Program-made: the position numbers and the translations under genes
Assembly: GCA_013151965.1 (NCBI GenBank)
Contig: JAADHF010000085.1
Span: 1 to 59,723, forward strand
Reading direction: 5' to 3'
Length of the DNA: 59,723 bases
Source of the DNA: Spirochaetota bacterium
GTDB taxonomy: Bacteria; Spirochaetota; Spirochaetia; SZUA-6
Notes under the pieces: model-generated
The model's input: only the letters and a program-made list of their open reading frames with translations
Databases searched by the model: none
What the model was told of the DNA's origin: nothing
Part shown: piece by piece, positions 8,188 through 16,517 of the stretch
Layout of the letters: the number at the start of each line of letters is the position of its first letter
Numbering within the stretch: position 1 is the first letter of the stretch

Positions 8188-8856
8188 ATGATAATTTTAA
8201 AAACTATTATGAATGTATTTTTATTATTGTCCCAACCACTTTTCTTTCTCTTTATAGCGTCATTCTACCGATTTGAAACAAACTATTTATATTCATTTGT
8301 TAAGGGTTCCCTTATATTTATACCTGCCTATATTATATATTTTATCTTTATACGTTTTTTAAAAGGTTCTTACAACCCCGTACTGCTTTTCGGTTATGTT
8401 TTTCTTAAAGGTTATTTTGTATACCAGTTTTTATTGCTGCTTAGTTTTTATCTGCTTTTTAAAAGATTGTTTTCGTTAAAAAATTCAGGAGAATTGATTT
8501 TTATTTTCCTGGCATTTTCTGCAGGCTTCTATTTTGCGGCTTCTATTGTTGATTTTATTATTGATTTCAATATACATGATTATTTTACCCTGTTTTTTAT
8601 GCCCTTTTACCGCATATCCGTTTCCATTCTTTTTGCCGTTTTACTTGCACACTATCTGGAAGCATTCGGGATTTACAGGGTTTTCTTTGCAGGACTTTCC
8701 GTTGCGGTTTTACTCCTCGCGTCCTTCGGCAGGTATCTGTATGTAATAAATTACTATAATTTTATGTTTTTTTACGGAGCAGGATTTATCATATCAAGCT
8801 GTATTGTATTTTTTATTCTATGCAGGAAAATAACCGGTATAAAAATAGGTATTTAA
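8188..8856 (+). CDS. Integral membrane protein of unknown function
   Basis: A 222-residue, strongly hydrophobic protein with about six predicted membrane spans and many Phe, Tyr and Leu residues. I recognise no family motif. It is divergent from the hydrogenase operon and converges on the TetR gene. No Shine-Dalgarno precedes ATG 8188. A possible promoter (TTGAAT 8170-8175, TAATTT 8193-8198, 17 bp apart) would start transcription near 8205, which favours the in-frame ATG at 8209 (MNVFLLLS) on an almost leaderless message. The true start is therefore uncertain, and no function can be assigned. Confidence 0.65.
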   Translation: MIILKTIMNVFLLLSQPLFFLFIASFYRFETNYLYSFVKGSLIFIPAYIIYFIFIRFLKGSYNPVLLFGYVFLKGYFVYQFLLLLSFYLLFKRLFSLKNSGELIFIFLAFSAGFYFAASIVDFIIDFNIHDYFTLFFMPFYRISVSILFAVLLAHYLEAFGIYRVFFAGLSVAVLLLASFGRYLYVINYYNFMFFYGAGFIISSCIVFFILCRKITGIKIGI

Positions 8857-8884
8857 ATCTCGTCATTCCTATCAAACTAACTTT

Positions 8885-9475
8885 TTATTTCCTCGAAATA
8901 AGACCTTCAGCCAGTAACTGTGTAAGATTGTTGAGATTAAACTGAAAATTATTATCTTTTTTTCGCTTAAAATGATTAGGATTATTGGATAGAGTAAAAA
9001 TGATCGTCGAGTAAACAAGAATGGATATCTCTTCCGTATTAATCGATCTGTCTATTAACTCTTCTTCGATTCCTTCCTCGAGTATAGAGCGTATAATTTC
9101 CCTGCCTTCGAAAAATATATCACGCGAATACCTTGAATCCAGCCATCTTGTCAGCAGATCATTGCCCGGTTTATAAAGATCTCTGTAAATGGGAAATTCG
9201 TTTAAAAACCATGCATAGGTCTGTATAAAAGCGTCCAATTTTTCTATTGCGGAAGTTGTTCTTTTAAAATTCTGAGTAAGCTGATATTGAAACTCGTTGT
9301 AGGTCTCGAGCATCGTTTGAATAAAGAGATGCTTCTTGTTTTTAAAATAGTTGTAAAATGTCGGCTTTGATATGCCCACTTCCTCTATAAGCTCAGAAAG
9401 TGAAAGTTTTCTGTAACCGCTCTTATGAAAATATATTCTCGCTGTCTCTATTGTTTTTTCTTTTTTTTCTTCCAT
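8885..9475 (-). CDS. TetR/AcrR-family transcriptional regulator
   Basis: A 196-residue repressor-type protein. The N-terminal helix-turn-helix (about residues 10-55) includes LIEEVGISKPTFYNYFKNK, the classic TetR recognition region. The C-terminal ligand domain is unremarkable and gives no clue to the inducer. It follows the aldolase gene on the same strand after 32 bp with only a weak GCGGG ribosome site. It may be co-transcribed with fba, or regulate fba or the convergent membrane protein. None of these is shown by the sequence. Confidence 0.9.
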   Translation of the reverse strand: MEEKKEKTIETARIYFHKSGYRKLSLSELIEEVGISKPTFYNYFKNKKHLFIQTMLETYNEFQYQLTQNFKRTTSAIEKLDAFIQTYAWFLNEFPIYRDLYKPGNDLLTRWLDSRYSRDIFFEGREIIRSILEEGIEEELIDRSINTEEISILVYSTIIFTLSNNPNHFKRKKDNNFQFNLNNLTQLLAEGLISRK

Positions 9476-9507
9476 ATACCCGCCAGGCTCATAAATTTAA
9501 TCATCTC

Positions 9508-10473
9508 TTAAGCTTTTCCTGCACTTCCCAGAACTTCTCTGTTTTTGCGTGCGTACATTTTAATAAGTTCTTCCCGGGCCGGGCCGAGATATTTTCTGGG
9601 ATCAAAATTTTCCGGATTATCCGCAAGCGATTTACGAATCATTGCCGTCATAACAAGCCTGCCGTCGGAATCTATATTAATTTTGCACACTGCGGATTTT
9701 GCCGCCTCCCTGAGCTGGTCTTCCGGCACACCGACAGCACCCTGCATACTGCCGCCGTATTGATTTATCATACCGACGTATTCCTGCAGAACAGACGAGG
9801 AACCGTGAAGTACAATCGGAAAGCCCGGTATTCTATTCTCTATTTCCTTAAGGATATCAAATTTTAAAGGGGGTACCTTTTCTCCGGGTTTAAATTTGTA
9901 TGCACCGTGAGAAGTACCGATTGAAATGGCAAGACTGTCCACATTGGTACGTTTTACAAAATCTTCAACATCATCCGGATTCGTATAGTGAGAAACCTCG
10001 CTGGAAACTTCTTCTTCGATGCCGGCAAGTACTCCGAGTTCTCCTTCTACTGTTACATCATGTTTATGCGCATAATCTGCGACTTTTTTGGTAAGGGCAG
10101 TATTATCTTCGTACGGAAGAGAAGAACCGTCTATCATAACGGACGAAAAACCGGATTCGATACATGAAATACACAGTTCGTACGAATCTCCGTGGTCGAG
10201 ATGCAATGCTACAGGGATAGGTTTTCCCGAATCATTTACAACCCGTAAAGCCCCTTCCGCCATATACCGGAGCAGGGTCTGGTTTGCATAGTTCCGTGCC
10301 CCCTTAGATACCTGAAGTATTACAGGGGACTGTGTATCTATGCAGGCAGTAATAATTGCCTGTAATTGTTCCATATTATTAAAATTATATGCGGGTATTG
10401 CATATCCGCCGCTGATTGCTTTTTTAAACATCTCACGCGTATTAACAAGACCTAAGTCTTTATAGTGAACCAT
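9508..10473 (-). CDS. fba: Class II fructose-bisphosphate aldolase
   Basis: Zinc-dependent aldolase that cleaves fructose 1,6-bisphosphate in glycolysis and forms it in gluconeogenesis. The 321-residue protein shows HLDHGD with the catalytic Asp and a zinc His (D93, H94), and the two other zinc histidines in GTSHGAY (H189) and LHGSS (H223). Length and motifs fit the shorter class IIB enzymes; related tagatose-bisphosphate aldolases cannot be fully excluded. The start has GAGGAG 7 nt upstream, and a TTGACA promoter precedes it. TetR regulator downstream on the same strand. Confidence 0.92.
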   Translation of the reverse strand: MVHYKDLGLVNTREMFKKAISGGYAIPAYNFNNMEQLQAIITACIDTQSPVILQVSKGARNYANQTLLRYMAEGALRVVNDSGKPIPVALHLDHGDSYELCISCIESGFSSVMIDGSSLPYEDNTALTKKVADYAHKHDVTVEGELGVLAGIEEEVSSEVSHYTNPDDVEDFVKRTNVDSLAISIGTSHGAYKFKPGEKVPPLKFDILKEIENRIPGFPIVLHGSSSVLQEYVGMINQYGGSMQGAVGVPEDQLREAAKSAVCKINIDSDGRLVMTAMIRKSLADNPENFDPRKYLGPAREELIKMYARKNREVLGSAGKA

Positions 10474-10509
10474 TCAGCGCTCCTCGGGTAGAGTATTCTT
10501 TATGATAAA

Positions 10510-10538
10510 AATATGAATGGAAACAACCAAAGTGTCAA
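10510..10538 (-). promoter_or_regulatory. Predicted sigma70 promoter of fba
   Basis: TTGACA (10533-10538) and CATATT (10510-10515) on the minus strand, 17 bp apart, about 30 nt before the start codon. Confidence 0.55.
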
Positions 10539-10555
10539 GTAATTATGTGTAATTC

Positions 10556-10584
10556 TTGAATTAATAATCCGTCTTTAATATACA
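10556..10584 (+). promoter_or_regulatory. Predicted sigma70 promoter of the lipoprotein-lipA pair
   Basis: TTGAAT (10556-10561) and TATACA (10579-10584) with a 17-bp spacer, roughly 50 nt upstream of the lipoprotein ATG, which has AAGGAG 8 nt before it. Confidence 0.5.
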
Positions 10585-10640
10585 GGGCGAATTTATGTTG
10601 CAACTTAACGGCAGCTGTGATAATTTAAGGAGCAAAAATA

Positions 10641-11657
10641 ATGAAAAATAAATTAAAAATATCTCACTTTGCATTATTTTTAATATTTGGTGTGATGTCG
10701 GCCGGCTTTTTCAGCGGCTGCAGACAGGTAAAACTGCTTTCCCGAAGGTTGTTTCCTGCGCAGATTACTATTTTTGCGCAGGATTATTGGTGGGACGGCG
10801 AGGATGGAATAAATACAGTAAAGGGGAAGCTCCCGGCCGAATATAATGGCATAAGGGTAAGGTATAATTACCGTATTATGAACAGAGATTCCGAATTTAA
10901 AGATGAAATAAATAAAATGATAATATCGGGAAAAAAAAACGTAATTGTACTCGATCCGGTGTTGTCTCTGAAAAAAATTAAAAGAATTAAAACCTTTCCG
11001 GTAAAAGACTCATCACCGTTTATCATTTATTTTAAGGGATATTCAGGAAACCCTGTTCCGAATTCCATTAACATCGTTTACAATACCGGCCGGATCTATC
11101 ATAAAGCCGGAGAAATCTGCGGACGGCTTCTGCAAAATTACGTTTATGGAAGTAATAAAAATAATCCGGATAGTGTTTCCCGGGGCGGTTTATCCACACT
11201 TATAATACCGGGATCAAAAATCGGTATTCTTTACTATCCCGCTGATACTGCAGTAAGCGATGAACTTAATAATTTTAAGAAAGGTTTTCTGGAGTACGGT
11301 TCCAAAGAAGATCTTATCGAATTAAAGATAAACAATTTAAATAATAAACCCGGGGCGGAGCGTTCGCTTAAAAGACTTAAGGAGAAGGGAGCTTCTGTTT
11401 TTGTTCTTTTTACGTTAAATCTTACTCCGTACTGCCTGGAAATCTTAAAAAAAATCGGAGGTGCCGCAATTGTCGAGGATAGAGGGTCTTTAAATATTTA
11501 TAGTGATGTTATTCTATTTTCAATCGATCTGAATCCTGCGGCGGGAATAACAGCAGCACTTGAAGCACTATTTCGAAACAATGAGAAAAAAACGGTAGAG
11601 ATGGATGGCAGCATTCATTGGGGAAAATTATCAAAGGAGATACAGGCTGTACACTAA
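10641..11657 (+). CDS. Lipoprotein, possible periplasmic binding protein-like
   Basis: A 338-residue protein with a signal sequence ending in a lipobox-like FFSGC (Cys about residue 27), so probably lipid-anchored outside the inner membrane. The rest alternates beta strands and helices, with phrases such as NVIVLDP, KIGILYYP and GASVFVLF. These recall substrate-binding proteins of the sugar/BMP type. That assignment is by appearance only and no diagnostic motif is present. Its 3' end contains the ribosome site of lipA and overlaps lipA by 11 bp or more. Confidence 0.75.
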   Translation: MKNKLKISHFALFLIFGVMSAGFFSGCRQVKLLSRRLFPAQITIFAQDYWWDGEDGINTVKGKLPAEYNGIRVRYNYRIMNRDSEFKDEINKMIISGKKNVIVLDPVLSLKKIKRIKTFPVKDSSPFIIYFKGYSGNPVPNSINIVYNTGRIYHKAGEICGRLLQNYVYGSNKNNPDSVSRGGLSTLIIPGSKIGILYYPADTAVSDELNNFKKGFLEYGSKEDLIELKINNLNNKPGAERSLKRLKEKGASVFVLFTLNLTPYCLEILKKIGGAAIVEDRGSLNIYSDVILFSIDLNPAAGITAALEALFRNNEKKTVEMDGSIHWGKLSKEIQAVH

Positions 11658-12507
11658 AAAGCCCGAATGGCTCCGGAAAAAAAAGACACTTTCTCCCGAA
11701 GTTATTGAAACGAAAAGAAAAATCAAAGGTCTTGGTTTGTACACAGTATGCGAGGCGGCTTCCTGTCCGAATATTTCAGAATGTTTTTTACGGGGTACGG
11801 CAAGTTTTATGATACTCGGGAGGTATTGCACCAGGAACTGCGCTTTTTGTGATGTGCGGCACGGCATTCCAACAGATATCGATAATGAAGAGGGAATCAG
11901 AATAGCCGCGTATATCAGAGAAATGGATATCCGTTATGCCGTTATTACGTCGGTTACAAGGGATGATCTGCCTGACGGAGGAGCATCCCATTTTGCACAC
12001 GTTGTAGAGGATATTAAGAAATCAGTACCGCAGGTCACAATAGAGCTGCTTGTTCCTGATTTTAACGGCAGTCACAGTTCGGTTGCAGAGGTTATGAATA
12101 CCGGAATCGGTGTATTTTCTCATAATCTGGAGACAGTCCCGCGGATGTACCCTGATGTCCGGGCTGGCGCCGATTATTTCAGGTCTCTGGAAATATTGGA
12201 ATATGCGAAGAGTATCGGAAAAACAAATATACTTATAAAATCAGGGATTATGACCGGCCTGGGAGAAACAGCAGATGAGCTTGATATGATATTTAAAGAT
12301 ATTGCATCGGCAGGCGTGGATATCTTAACGATAGGGCAGTATTTACAGCCGTCAAAGGAAAACTTACACGTTTCACGGTATGTATCTCCGGATGAATTCG
12401 AAAAGTTAAAACTTAATGCAAAGAAAAGAGGAATTCCTGTTATTATCGCAGGACCGTACATAAGAAGTTCTTATATGGCCGAAGAAGCATACTTACAATG
12501 TATATGA
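11647..12507 (+). CDS. lipA: Lipoyl synthase
   Basis: Radical-SAM enzyme that inserts two sulfurs into protein-bound octanoyl groups. Two cluster motifs are visible: C-x4-C-x5-C in CEAASCPNISEC for the auxiliary cluster, and CTRNCAFC for the radical-SAM cluster. A C-terminal RSSY motif completes the set. The reading frame is open upstream to ATG 11605, which lies 53 bp inside the lipoprotein gene and has no ribosome site. AAGGAG at 11635-11640 points instead to CTG at 11647, giving 286 residues starting MYTKKPEW. I prefer CTG but the ATG remains possible. lipB or lplA is not in the window. Confidence 0.92.
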   Translation: MYTKKPEWLRKKKTLSPEVIETKRKIKGLGLYTVCEAASCPNISECFLRGTASFMILGRYCTRNCAFCDVRHGIPTDIDNEEGIRIAAYIREMDIRYAVITSVTRDDLPDGGASHFAHVVEDIKKSVPQVTIELLVPDFNGSHSSVAEVMNTGIGVFSHNLETVPRMYPDVRAGADYFRSLEILEYAKSIGKTNILIKSGIMTGLGETADELDMIFKDIASAGVDILTIGQYLQPSKENLHVSRYVSPDEFEKLKLNAKKRGIPVIIAGPYIRSSYMAEEAYLQCI

Positions 12508-12539
12508 TATATATAAATAATTACTTTTAGGAAAAATGT

Positions 12540-12568
12540 TTGACAAACCCTTGAGTAAGAAATATAAT
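12540..12568 (+). promoter_or_regulatory. Perfect-consensus sigma70 promoter of flaA
   Basis: TTGACA (12540-12545) and TATAAT (12563-12568) with a 17-bp spacer: all twelve consensus bases and the ideal spacing. It is the strongest promoter seen here and suits an abundant sheath protein. FlaA genes of other spirochaetes are known to use sigma70 rather than the flagellar sigma28. Confidence 0.85.
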
Positions 12569-12597
12569 TTTCAGTGATCTAAGAAAATAAGGAGAAT

Positions 12598-13338
12598 ATG
12601 ATGAGGCTAAAGATTCCAGCTTTTACGTGCTTTATCGTAGCATTTTTATTATTATTCTCTATTCAGGCTTATTCTGATGAGATAACGACAAATTATGCCT
12701 CGAAAATAATAGAGAATTTTGATAATCCGGATGCACAGCAGTGGATTGTACGTGGAAGTAAATTCAGTACGAAAGGTTATCCGCAAATGACATATGCGTC
12801 TGCATGGCCCGAAGCACTTTTCGGCAGGAATAAGCAGAATAAAGATCTTAAATGTCTGGGCATCCACGGCAAGTTCGATAGGCAGGCTTATAACTATATC
12901 GAGATCATCCCTGCTGCAAAGAATGACAAGGGTGAGCTTGTTCCGAAGGCCATAGACCTGCCCGGAAGGGTGAAAGCCATAGATCTATGGGCATGGGGTT
13001 CCAACTATGATTATTCACTGGAAGTTCATTTGCGTGATTATCAGGGCATAGAGCATACCCTCCAGCTGGGGTCCTTGCAGTATGCGGGATGGAAAAATCT
13101 GCACACACGTGTTCCTTCGTCGATACCTCAGGCCAGACGGTATCTTCCGAAGAGAAGGAATCTTCAGATTACGGAACTTGTTCTATGGACCAGGCCGGAA
13201 GAAAAGGTTAGTAACTTCTATCTTTATATTGACCAGATAAAAATTCTGACGGACCTTTTTGAGTCCCGTTTCGATGGTGATAACCTTATAGAGCCGGATG
13301 TTTTAAACAAAATCTGGAAGTCTGGGTCGGGTAAATAG
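12598..13338 (+). CDS. flaA: Flagellar filament outer layer (sheath) protein FlaA
   Basis: FlaA coats the FlaB core of spirochaete periplasmic flagella. The 246-residue protein has a signal peptide of about 26 residues ending QAYS, so it is exported by Sec to the periplasm. The conserved FlaA core is clear: KAIDLWAWGSNYDYSL, a VHLRDYQG stretch, LGSLQYAGWKNL and IDQIKILTDLF. ATG 12598 has GGAG 3-7 nt before it, and the next in-frame ATG at 12601 is equally usable. The gene is first in a two-gene unit with a second FlaA, closed by a strong terminator. Confidence 0.94.
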   Translation: MMRLKIPAFTCFIVAFLLLFSIQAYSDEITTNYASKIIENFDNPDAQQWIVRGSKFSTKGYPQMTYASAWPEALFGRNKQNKDLKCLGIHGKFDRQAYNYIEIIPAAKNDKGELVPKAIDLPGRVKAIDLWAWGSNYDYSLEVHLRDYQGIEHTLQLGSLQYAGWKNLHTRVPSSIPQARRYLPKRRNLQITELVLWTRPEEKVSNFYLYIDQIKILTDLFESRFDGDNLIEPDVLNKIWKSGSGK

Positions 13339-13349
13339 GAGTGATTGGC

Positions 13350-14072
13350 ATGAAAAAGAAAATTATCATTATATTGTTTTTAATCTTTATTATCATAAAT
13401 GCAGGCTTTGCTCAGTCAACCGGTAATTATGCAGGAACCGGCATTAATCCCGCTAAAATAGGAGTCGATTCGGCTCAACAGCTCCTGAAGCTGATATCGG
13501 TAAGTAAATTTGAGGATGCCGGGTTCTGGGTAGCCAGTATGGCTTCTGATCAGGGAATTGTATCTGTAAGAAGGCTGCCTGGTGCACCTGCGGATAGAAA
13601 GCCCATAAAGGATGAACAGAACGCAGGAATAAAAGAGCCGGATAAATATGTTCTGGGTGTAAGAGTTAAGTTTTACAGACGCGGCAATAATACTATGACT
13701 GTTTCGCCGGTAAGGCCCCTTCCGATCGAGGGCATTACAAAGACACTTTCGGTCTGGGTGGTCGGGAGAAATTATAATCATACATTAAAGATGATAATAG
13801 AGGATTTTCTGGGCAGAAAGCAGGAATTAACCGTCGGTAAGTTGAATTTTATGGGATGGAAAAAAATGACTGTTGCTGTTCCCCCCAGTGTGGTGCAGAC
13901 AGAGTATCATTTTACCAATCAGATGGGGATTAAATTCTTAGGTTTTAAAATAGACTTTGATCCAATGGAGGCTTACGGCACCTACTATATCTATTTTGAC
14001 GACTTGCGCGCTGTAACCGATCTGTTTGCGGAAGCCCAGAGAGATACGGATGATATGTCGGATGGATGGTGA
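13350..14072 (+). CDS. Second FlaA-family flagellar sheath protein
   Basis: A 240-residue paralogue of the upstream FlaA. It keeps the same core in diverged form: KTLSVWVVGRNYNHTL, IEDFLGRKQELTVGKLNFMGWKKM and a closing FDDLRAVTDLF. A signal peptide ends near GFAQS. The frame is open from a GTG at 13341, but AGGAG at 13337-13341 is 8 nt before ATG 13350, so the ATG is preferred. It follows flaA by 11 bp. Paired FlaA proteins probably form a mixed sheath; the partition of roles is not readable from the sequence. Confidence 0.9.
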   Translation: MKKKIIIILFLIFIIINAGFAQSTGNYAGTGINPAKIGVDSAQQLLKLISVSKFEDAGFWVASMASDQGIVSVRRLPGAPADRKPIKDEQNAGIKEPDKYVLGVRVKFYRRGNNTMTVSPVRPLPIEGITKTLSVWVVGRNYNHTLKMIIEDFLGRKQELTVGKLNFMGWKKMTVAVPPSVVQTEYHFTNQMGIKFLGFKIDFDPMEAYGTYYIYFDDLRAVTDLFAEAQRDTDDMSDGW

Positions 14073-14096
14073 TACTGAAAACACATGATTAAAAAT

Positions 14097-14123
14097 GCCC
14101 TCTGTAAAATGAGGGCTTTTTTT
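14097..14123 (+). terminator. Rho-independent terminator after the flaA pair
   Basis: GCCCTC (14097-14102) pairs with GAGGGC (14111-14116) around an 8-nt loop and is followed by seven T residues. A textbook intrinsic terminator. Confidence 0.9.
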
Positions 14124-14154
14124 AGAATATTTTATATTAGATAGATTTATAGTA

Positions 14155-14183
14155 TTGAACTGTAGTATATAGCGTGTTAGACT
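14155..14183 (+). promoter_or_regulatory. Predicted promoter placing the transcript start on the next ATG
   Basis: TTGAAC (14155-14160) and TAGACT (14178-14183), 17 bp apart. The expected start of transcription, about 14190, coincides with ATG 14189, and no Shine-Dalgarno is present. Confidence 0.45.
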
Positions 14184-14188
14184 AAATC

Positions 14189-14941
14189 ATGGATCCGGAA
14201 ATAGAACTAAAGAAAATCAATAAGGTAATCAGAGAGTACGAGGCTATTCTGAAAACATCCATCGATGCCGATCAGAGAGGCCGGGCGGCTAAAGAATTAA
14301 AAGAATTAAAAAGTTACAGAGACAAAATTGTTGCAATGAACATCATAAGTGAACCGAATGAAGAAGATACTCCGGAATATGATGAATTGTTAGAGTTTCC
14401 CTTTTTAAAAATGCTGCTCGATAAAAATAAAGAAAAAGTATTTACAGACAGTGAAGCGAATTCCATGTACCGGTATATGGTATTCTTCGAAAAGGAATTT
14501 TTACCTTTCTTAAGTGAGACAAAATTAAAACTGGATTTTAAATACTCCCTTGAACGGGATGGTTTTTACCACAGATTTCAGGATTTATTAAGGAGGATGC
14601 AGGACTTTATAGGAGAATCCCGGCGAATAGAGGAGGGCACTTTTCGTGCTGATGTGGAAGAAGAGATGAAGAAGAGAAACTTTAAAATGAAGCGGATACT
14701 GTCGATAGAAATGGACAGATTTTTTAAAAGTATAGTGCAATTTTCCGCCGATTTGATCGATGACATAGAGGAAGATTCGCTGAAATGCCTTAACGGAAAT
14801 GATACGATTATATTTGATCCCATAGAGGGCAAACGTTATCTTGAAGATTCCAGGGTTTGTGATGCTCTTGAAAACCTGCTTGTATTCTCCGATGAAATCA
14901 TCAAATACCTCAATGTGCCTGATATTGTAATTAAGGAGTAG
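14189..14941 (+). CDS. Coiled-coil protein of unknown function, upstream of bactofilin
   Basis: A 250-residue, charged, helical cytoplasmic protein. The first 60 residues (KKINKVIREYEAILK onward) look like a coiled coil, and the middle is rich in Phe, Lys and Glu. No catalytic motif or known family is recognised. ATG 14189 has no ribosome site and may be translated from a leaderless transcript. It lies 5 bp before bactofilin in the same run of genes, so a role linked to cell shape or the bactofilin filament is possible, but only by association. Confidence 0.75.
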   Translation: MDPEIELKKINKVIREYEAILKTSIDADQRGRAAKELKELKSYRDKIVAMNIISEPNEEDTPEYDELLEFPFLKMLLDKNKEKVFTDSEANSMYRYMVFFEKEFLPFLSETKLKLDFKYSLERDGFYHRFQDLLRRMQDFIGESRRIEEGTFRADVEEEMKKRNFKMKRILSIEMDRFFKSIVQFSADLIDDIEEDSLKCLNGNDTIIFDPIEGKRYLEDSRVCDALENLLVFSDEIIKYLNVPDIVIKE

Positions 14942-14946
14942 CCGGC

Positions 14947-15327
14947 TTGCAGATAGAAATAGATGCCAATTCTACTATTGGAGAGAACTCTTTTTTTGAA
15001 GGGAAGTTTGCAGTGAAGGGAAGTTTGCGGATCGATGGTAAATTTGAGGGCCAGACCCTGCTTGTTGATCAGCTTCAGGTCGGCCCTGGTGCCAGAGTAA
15101 AGACCAGTATTCATGCGACAAGCATTGTTGTGGAAGGGACGATTATCGGTAACATAACGGCATCGAAGCGTATTCTGTTGCTTTCGAGTGCAAGGGTGTT
15201 GGGAAATATCAAAACACCGGAGCTTATAATTCAGGACGGTGTAGTTCTCGAAGGCAAATGCACAATAAGCCATGTAAAGATTGAAAATACAAAATCTTAT
15301 ATAGAATCTATCTATAATAAGGATTAG
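14947..15327 (+). CDS. Bactofilin
   Basis: Polymer-forming cytoskeletal protein of 126 residues. The central region is a run of short beta-helix turns typical of bactofilins: G-rich repeats such as GSLRIDGKFEG, VEGTIIGNI, ARVLGNI and the final DGVVLEGKC. Short non-helical tails flank the core. It starts at TTG 14947, supported by AAGGAG at 14933-14938, 8 nt upstream. In other bacteria bactofilins scaffold cell shape, polarity or wall enzymes, and in Leptospira they affect helix shape. Neighbours are a coiled-coil protein and a histidine kinase, whose involvement is unproven. Confidence 0.92.
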   Translation: MQIEIDANSTIGENSFFEGKFAVKGSLRIDGKFEGQTLLVDQLQVGPGARVKTSIHATSIVVEGTIIGNITASKRILLLSSARVLGNIKTPELIIQDGVVLEGKCTISHVKIENTKSYIESIYNKD

Positions 15328-15333
15328 AGATAG

Positions 15334-16503
15334 ATGCATAATTATTTTGAATTTCTCAAGAATGTATATTTTTTCAGGGAGCTCTCCGATGACGAAATTA
15401 AGTTTATTCAGAGTGTATGCCATGAAAAAGAATATGAAGCGGAAACAGTTATCTTTAAAGAAAAATCGAGGGCTGATAAATTCTATATTATTTTAGACGG
15501 AACCGTGGAAGTATGGAAAGATTATGATGAAGATTACAGAGATCTTTTAGCAGTACACGGCAAAGGAAAGCTTTTCGGTGAAATGTCGCTGATAGACGAC
15601 CTGCCGAGAAGTGCAGCCGTAGTTGCCAAAACCCGTGTTAAACTGCTCTATATTAACCGTGCCGATTTTCATAGGATAATAACGGAAAACAGTTCTATTG
15701 CACTTTCCGTTATGCGGTCCGTTTCACTTATGGTGCGTAAGAGTAATGAAACATTTGTAGAAGGACTCCGGGCGAGAAATAGAGAATTAGAAAAAGCCTA
15801 CAGGGAACTTAAAGAAGCCCAGGAAGAACTGCTTCAGGCCGAACGTCTTTCTGCTTTAGGGAAATTTTCTTCTCTTATTCTGCATGATATACGTAACCCC
15901 CTTTCGATACTGCGGGGTTATGCGGAAATGATACTGATGCACAGTGATGATAATGAACGGGTTGTTAAAAGTGCCAAAAACATTATCAAAGAGGCTGACA
16001 GGCTTCATAGCCTTGCCAATGAACTGCTTGATTTTTCCAGGGGTGATATCCGGTTAAATATGTCGATTGTGGATCTGGTACGGTTTGTCGAAGAAGTTGT
16101 GAATCCCTTTAAGGATAGATTCGATGCACGCGGAATTAAAATTATAACACATGTTATTTTTAAAGGTCCTGTACTGATCGACAGGGAGAGAATGCAGCGT
16201 GTATTAATGAATCTTGCCGATAATGCCAGGAAAGCAATGCCGAAGGGCGGAGAATTTTCAATATCGGTGCAGAAAAAGAACAGTCTGCTTTCATTCGACA
16301 TTTCCGACACCGGTATCGGCATGTCTGAAGATGTCAAAGATAAGATATTCGAACCGTTTTTTTCTTTTTCGAAGGACGGAGGCACAGGTCTTGGTATGGC
16401 AATAGTTAAAAGTATTGTGGAAGCTCATGACGGCCATGTATTTGTAGAAAGTTCGAAGAAATTGGGAACATCCTTCCATATCGAAATTCCGATTATCTCA
16501 TAG
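15334..16503 (+). CDS. Cytoplasmic histidine kinase with N-terminal cNMP-binding domain
   Basis: A 389-residue fusion. Residues 1-130 are a cyclic-nucleotide-binding domain with the FGEMSLIDDLPRSA phosphate-binding cassette. A coiled coil follows (about 140-172), then a HisKA domain with the phospho-accepting H184 in LHDIRNPL, then a HATPase domain with N, G1 (DTGIGM) and G2 (GTGLGMAI) boxes. No membrane segment is seen, so it senses an internal nucleotide or other small ligand. No response regulator is adjacent; the nearest in the window are far away. It lies 6 bp after bactofilin and 14 bp before rnhA. Confidence 0.9.
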   Translation: MHNYFEFLKNVYFFRELSDDEIKFIQSVCHEKEYEAETVIFKEKSRADKFYIILDGTVEVWKDYDEDYRDLLAVHGKGKLFGEMSLIDDLPRSAAVVAKTRVKLLYINRADFHRIITENSSIALSVMRSVSLMVRKSNETFVEGLRARNRELEKAYRELKEAQEELLQAERLSALGKFSSLILHDIRNPLSILRGYAEMILMHSDDNERVVKSAKNIIKEADRLHSLANELLDFSRGDIRLNMSIVDLVRFVEEVVNPFKDRFDARGIKIITHVIFKGPVLIDRERMQRVLMNLADNARKAMPKGGEFSISVQKKNSLLSFDISDTGIGMSEDVKDKIFEPFFSFSKDGGTGLGMAIVKSIVEAHDGHVFVESSKKLGTSFHIEIPIIS

Positions 16504-16517
16504 TTCAAGGATAGTAT

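Noticed and set aside
10585-10605. Possible sigma54 promoter (GGGC...TTGCA) before the lipoprotein.
   Set aside because: GG and GC are 14 bp apart instead of 12, so the spacing is wrong.
13341-13349. GTG start of the second flaA.
   Set aside because: AGGAG overlaps the GTG, whereas ATG 13350 is 8 nt after it, the normal spacing.
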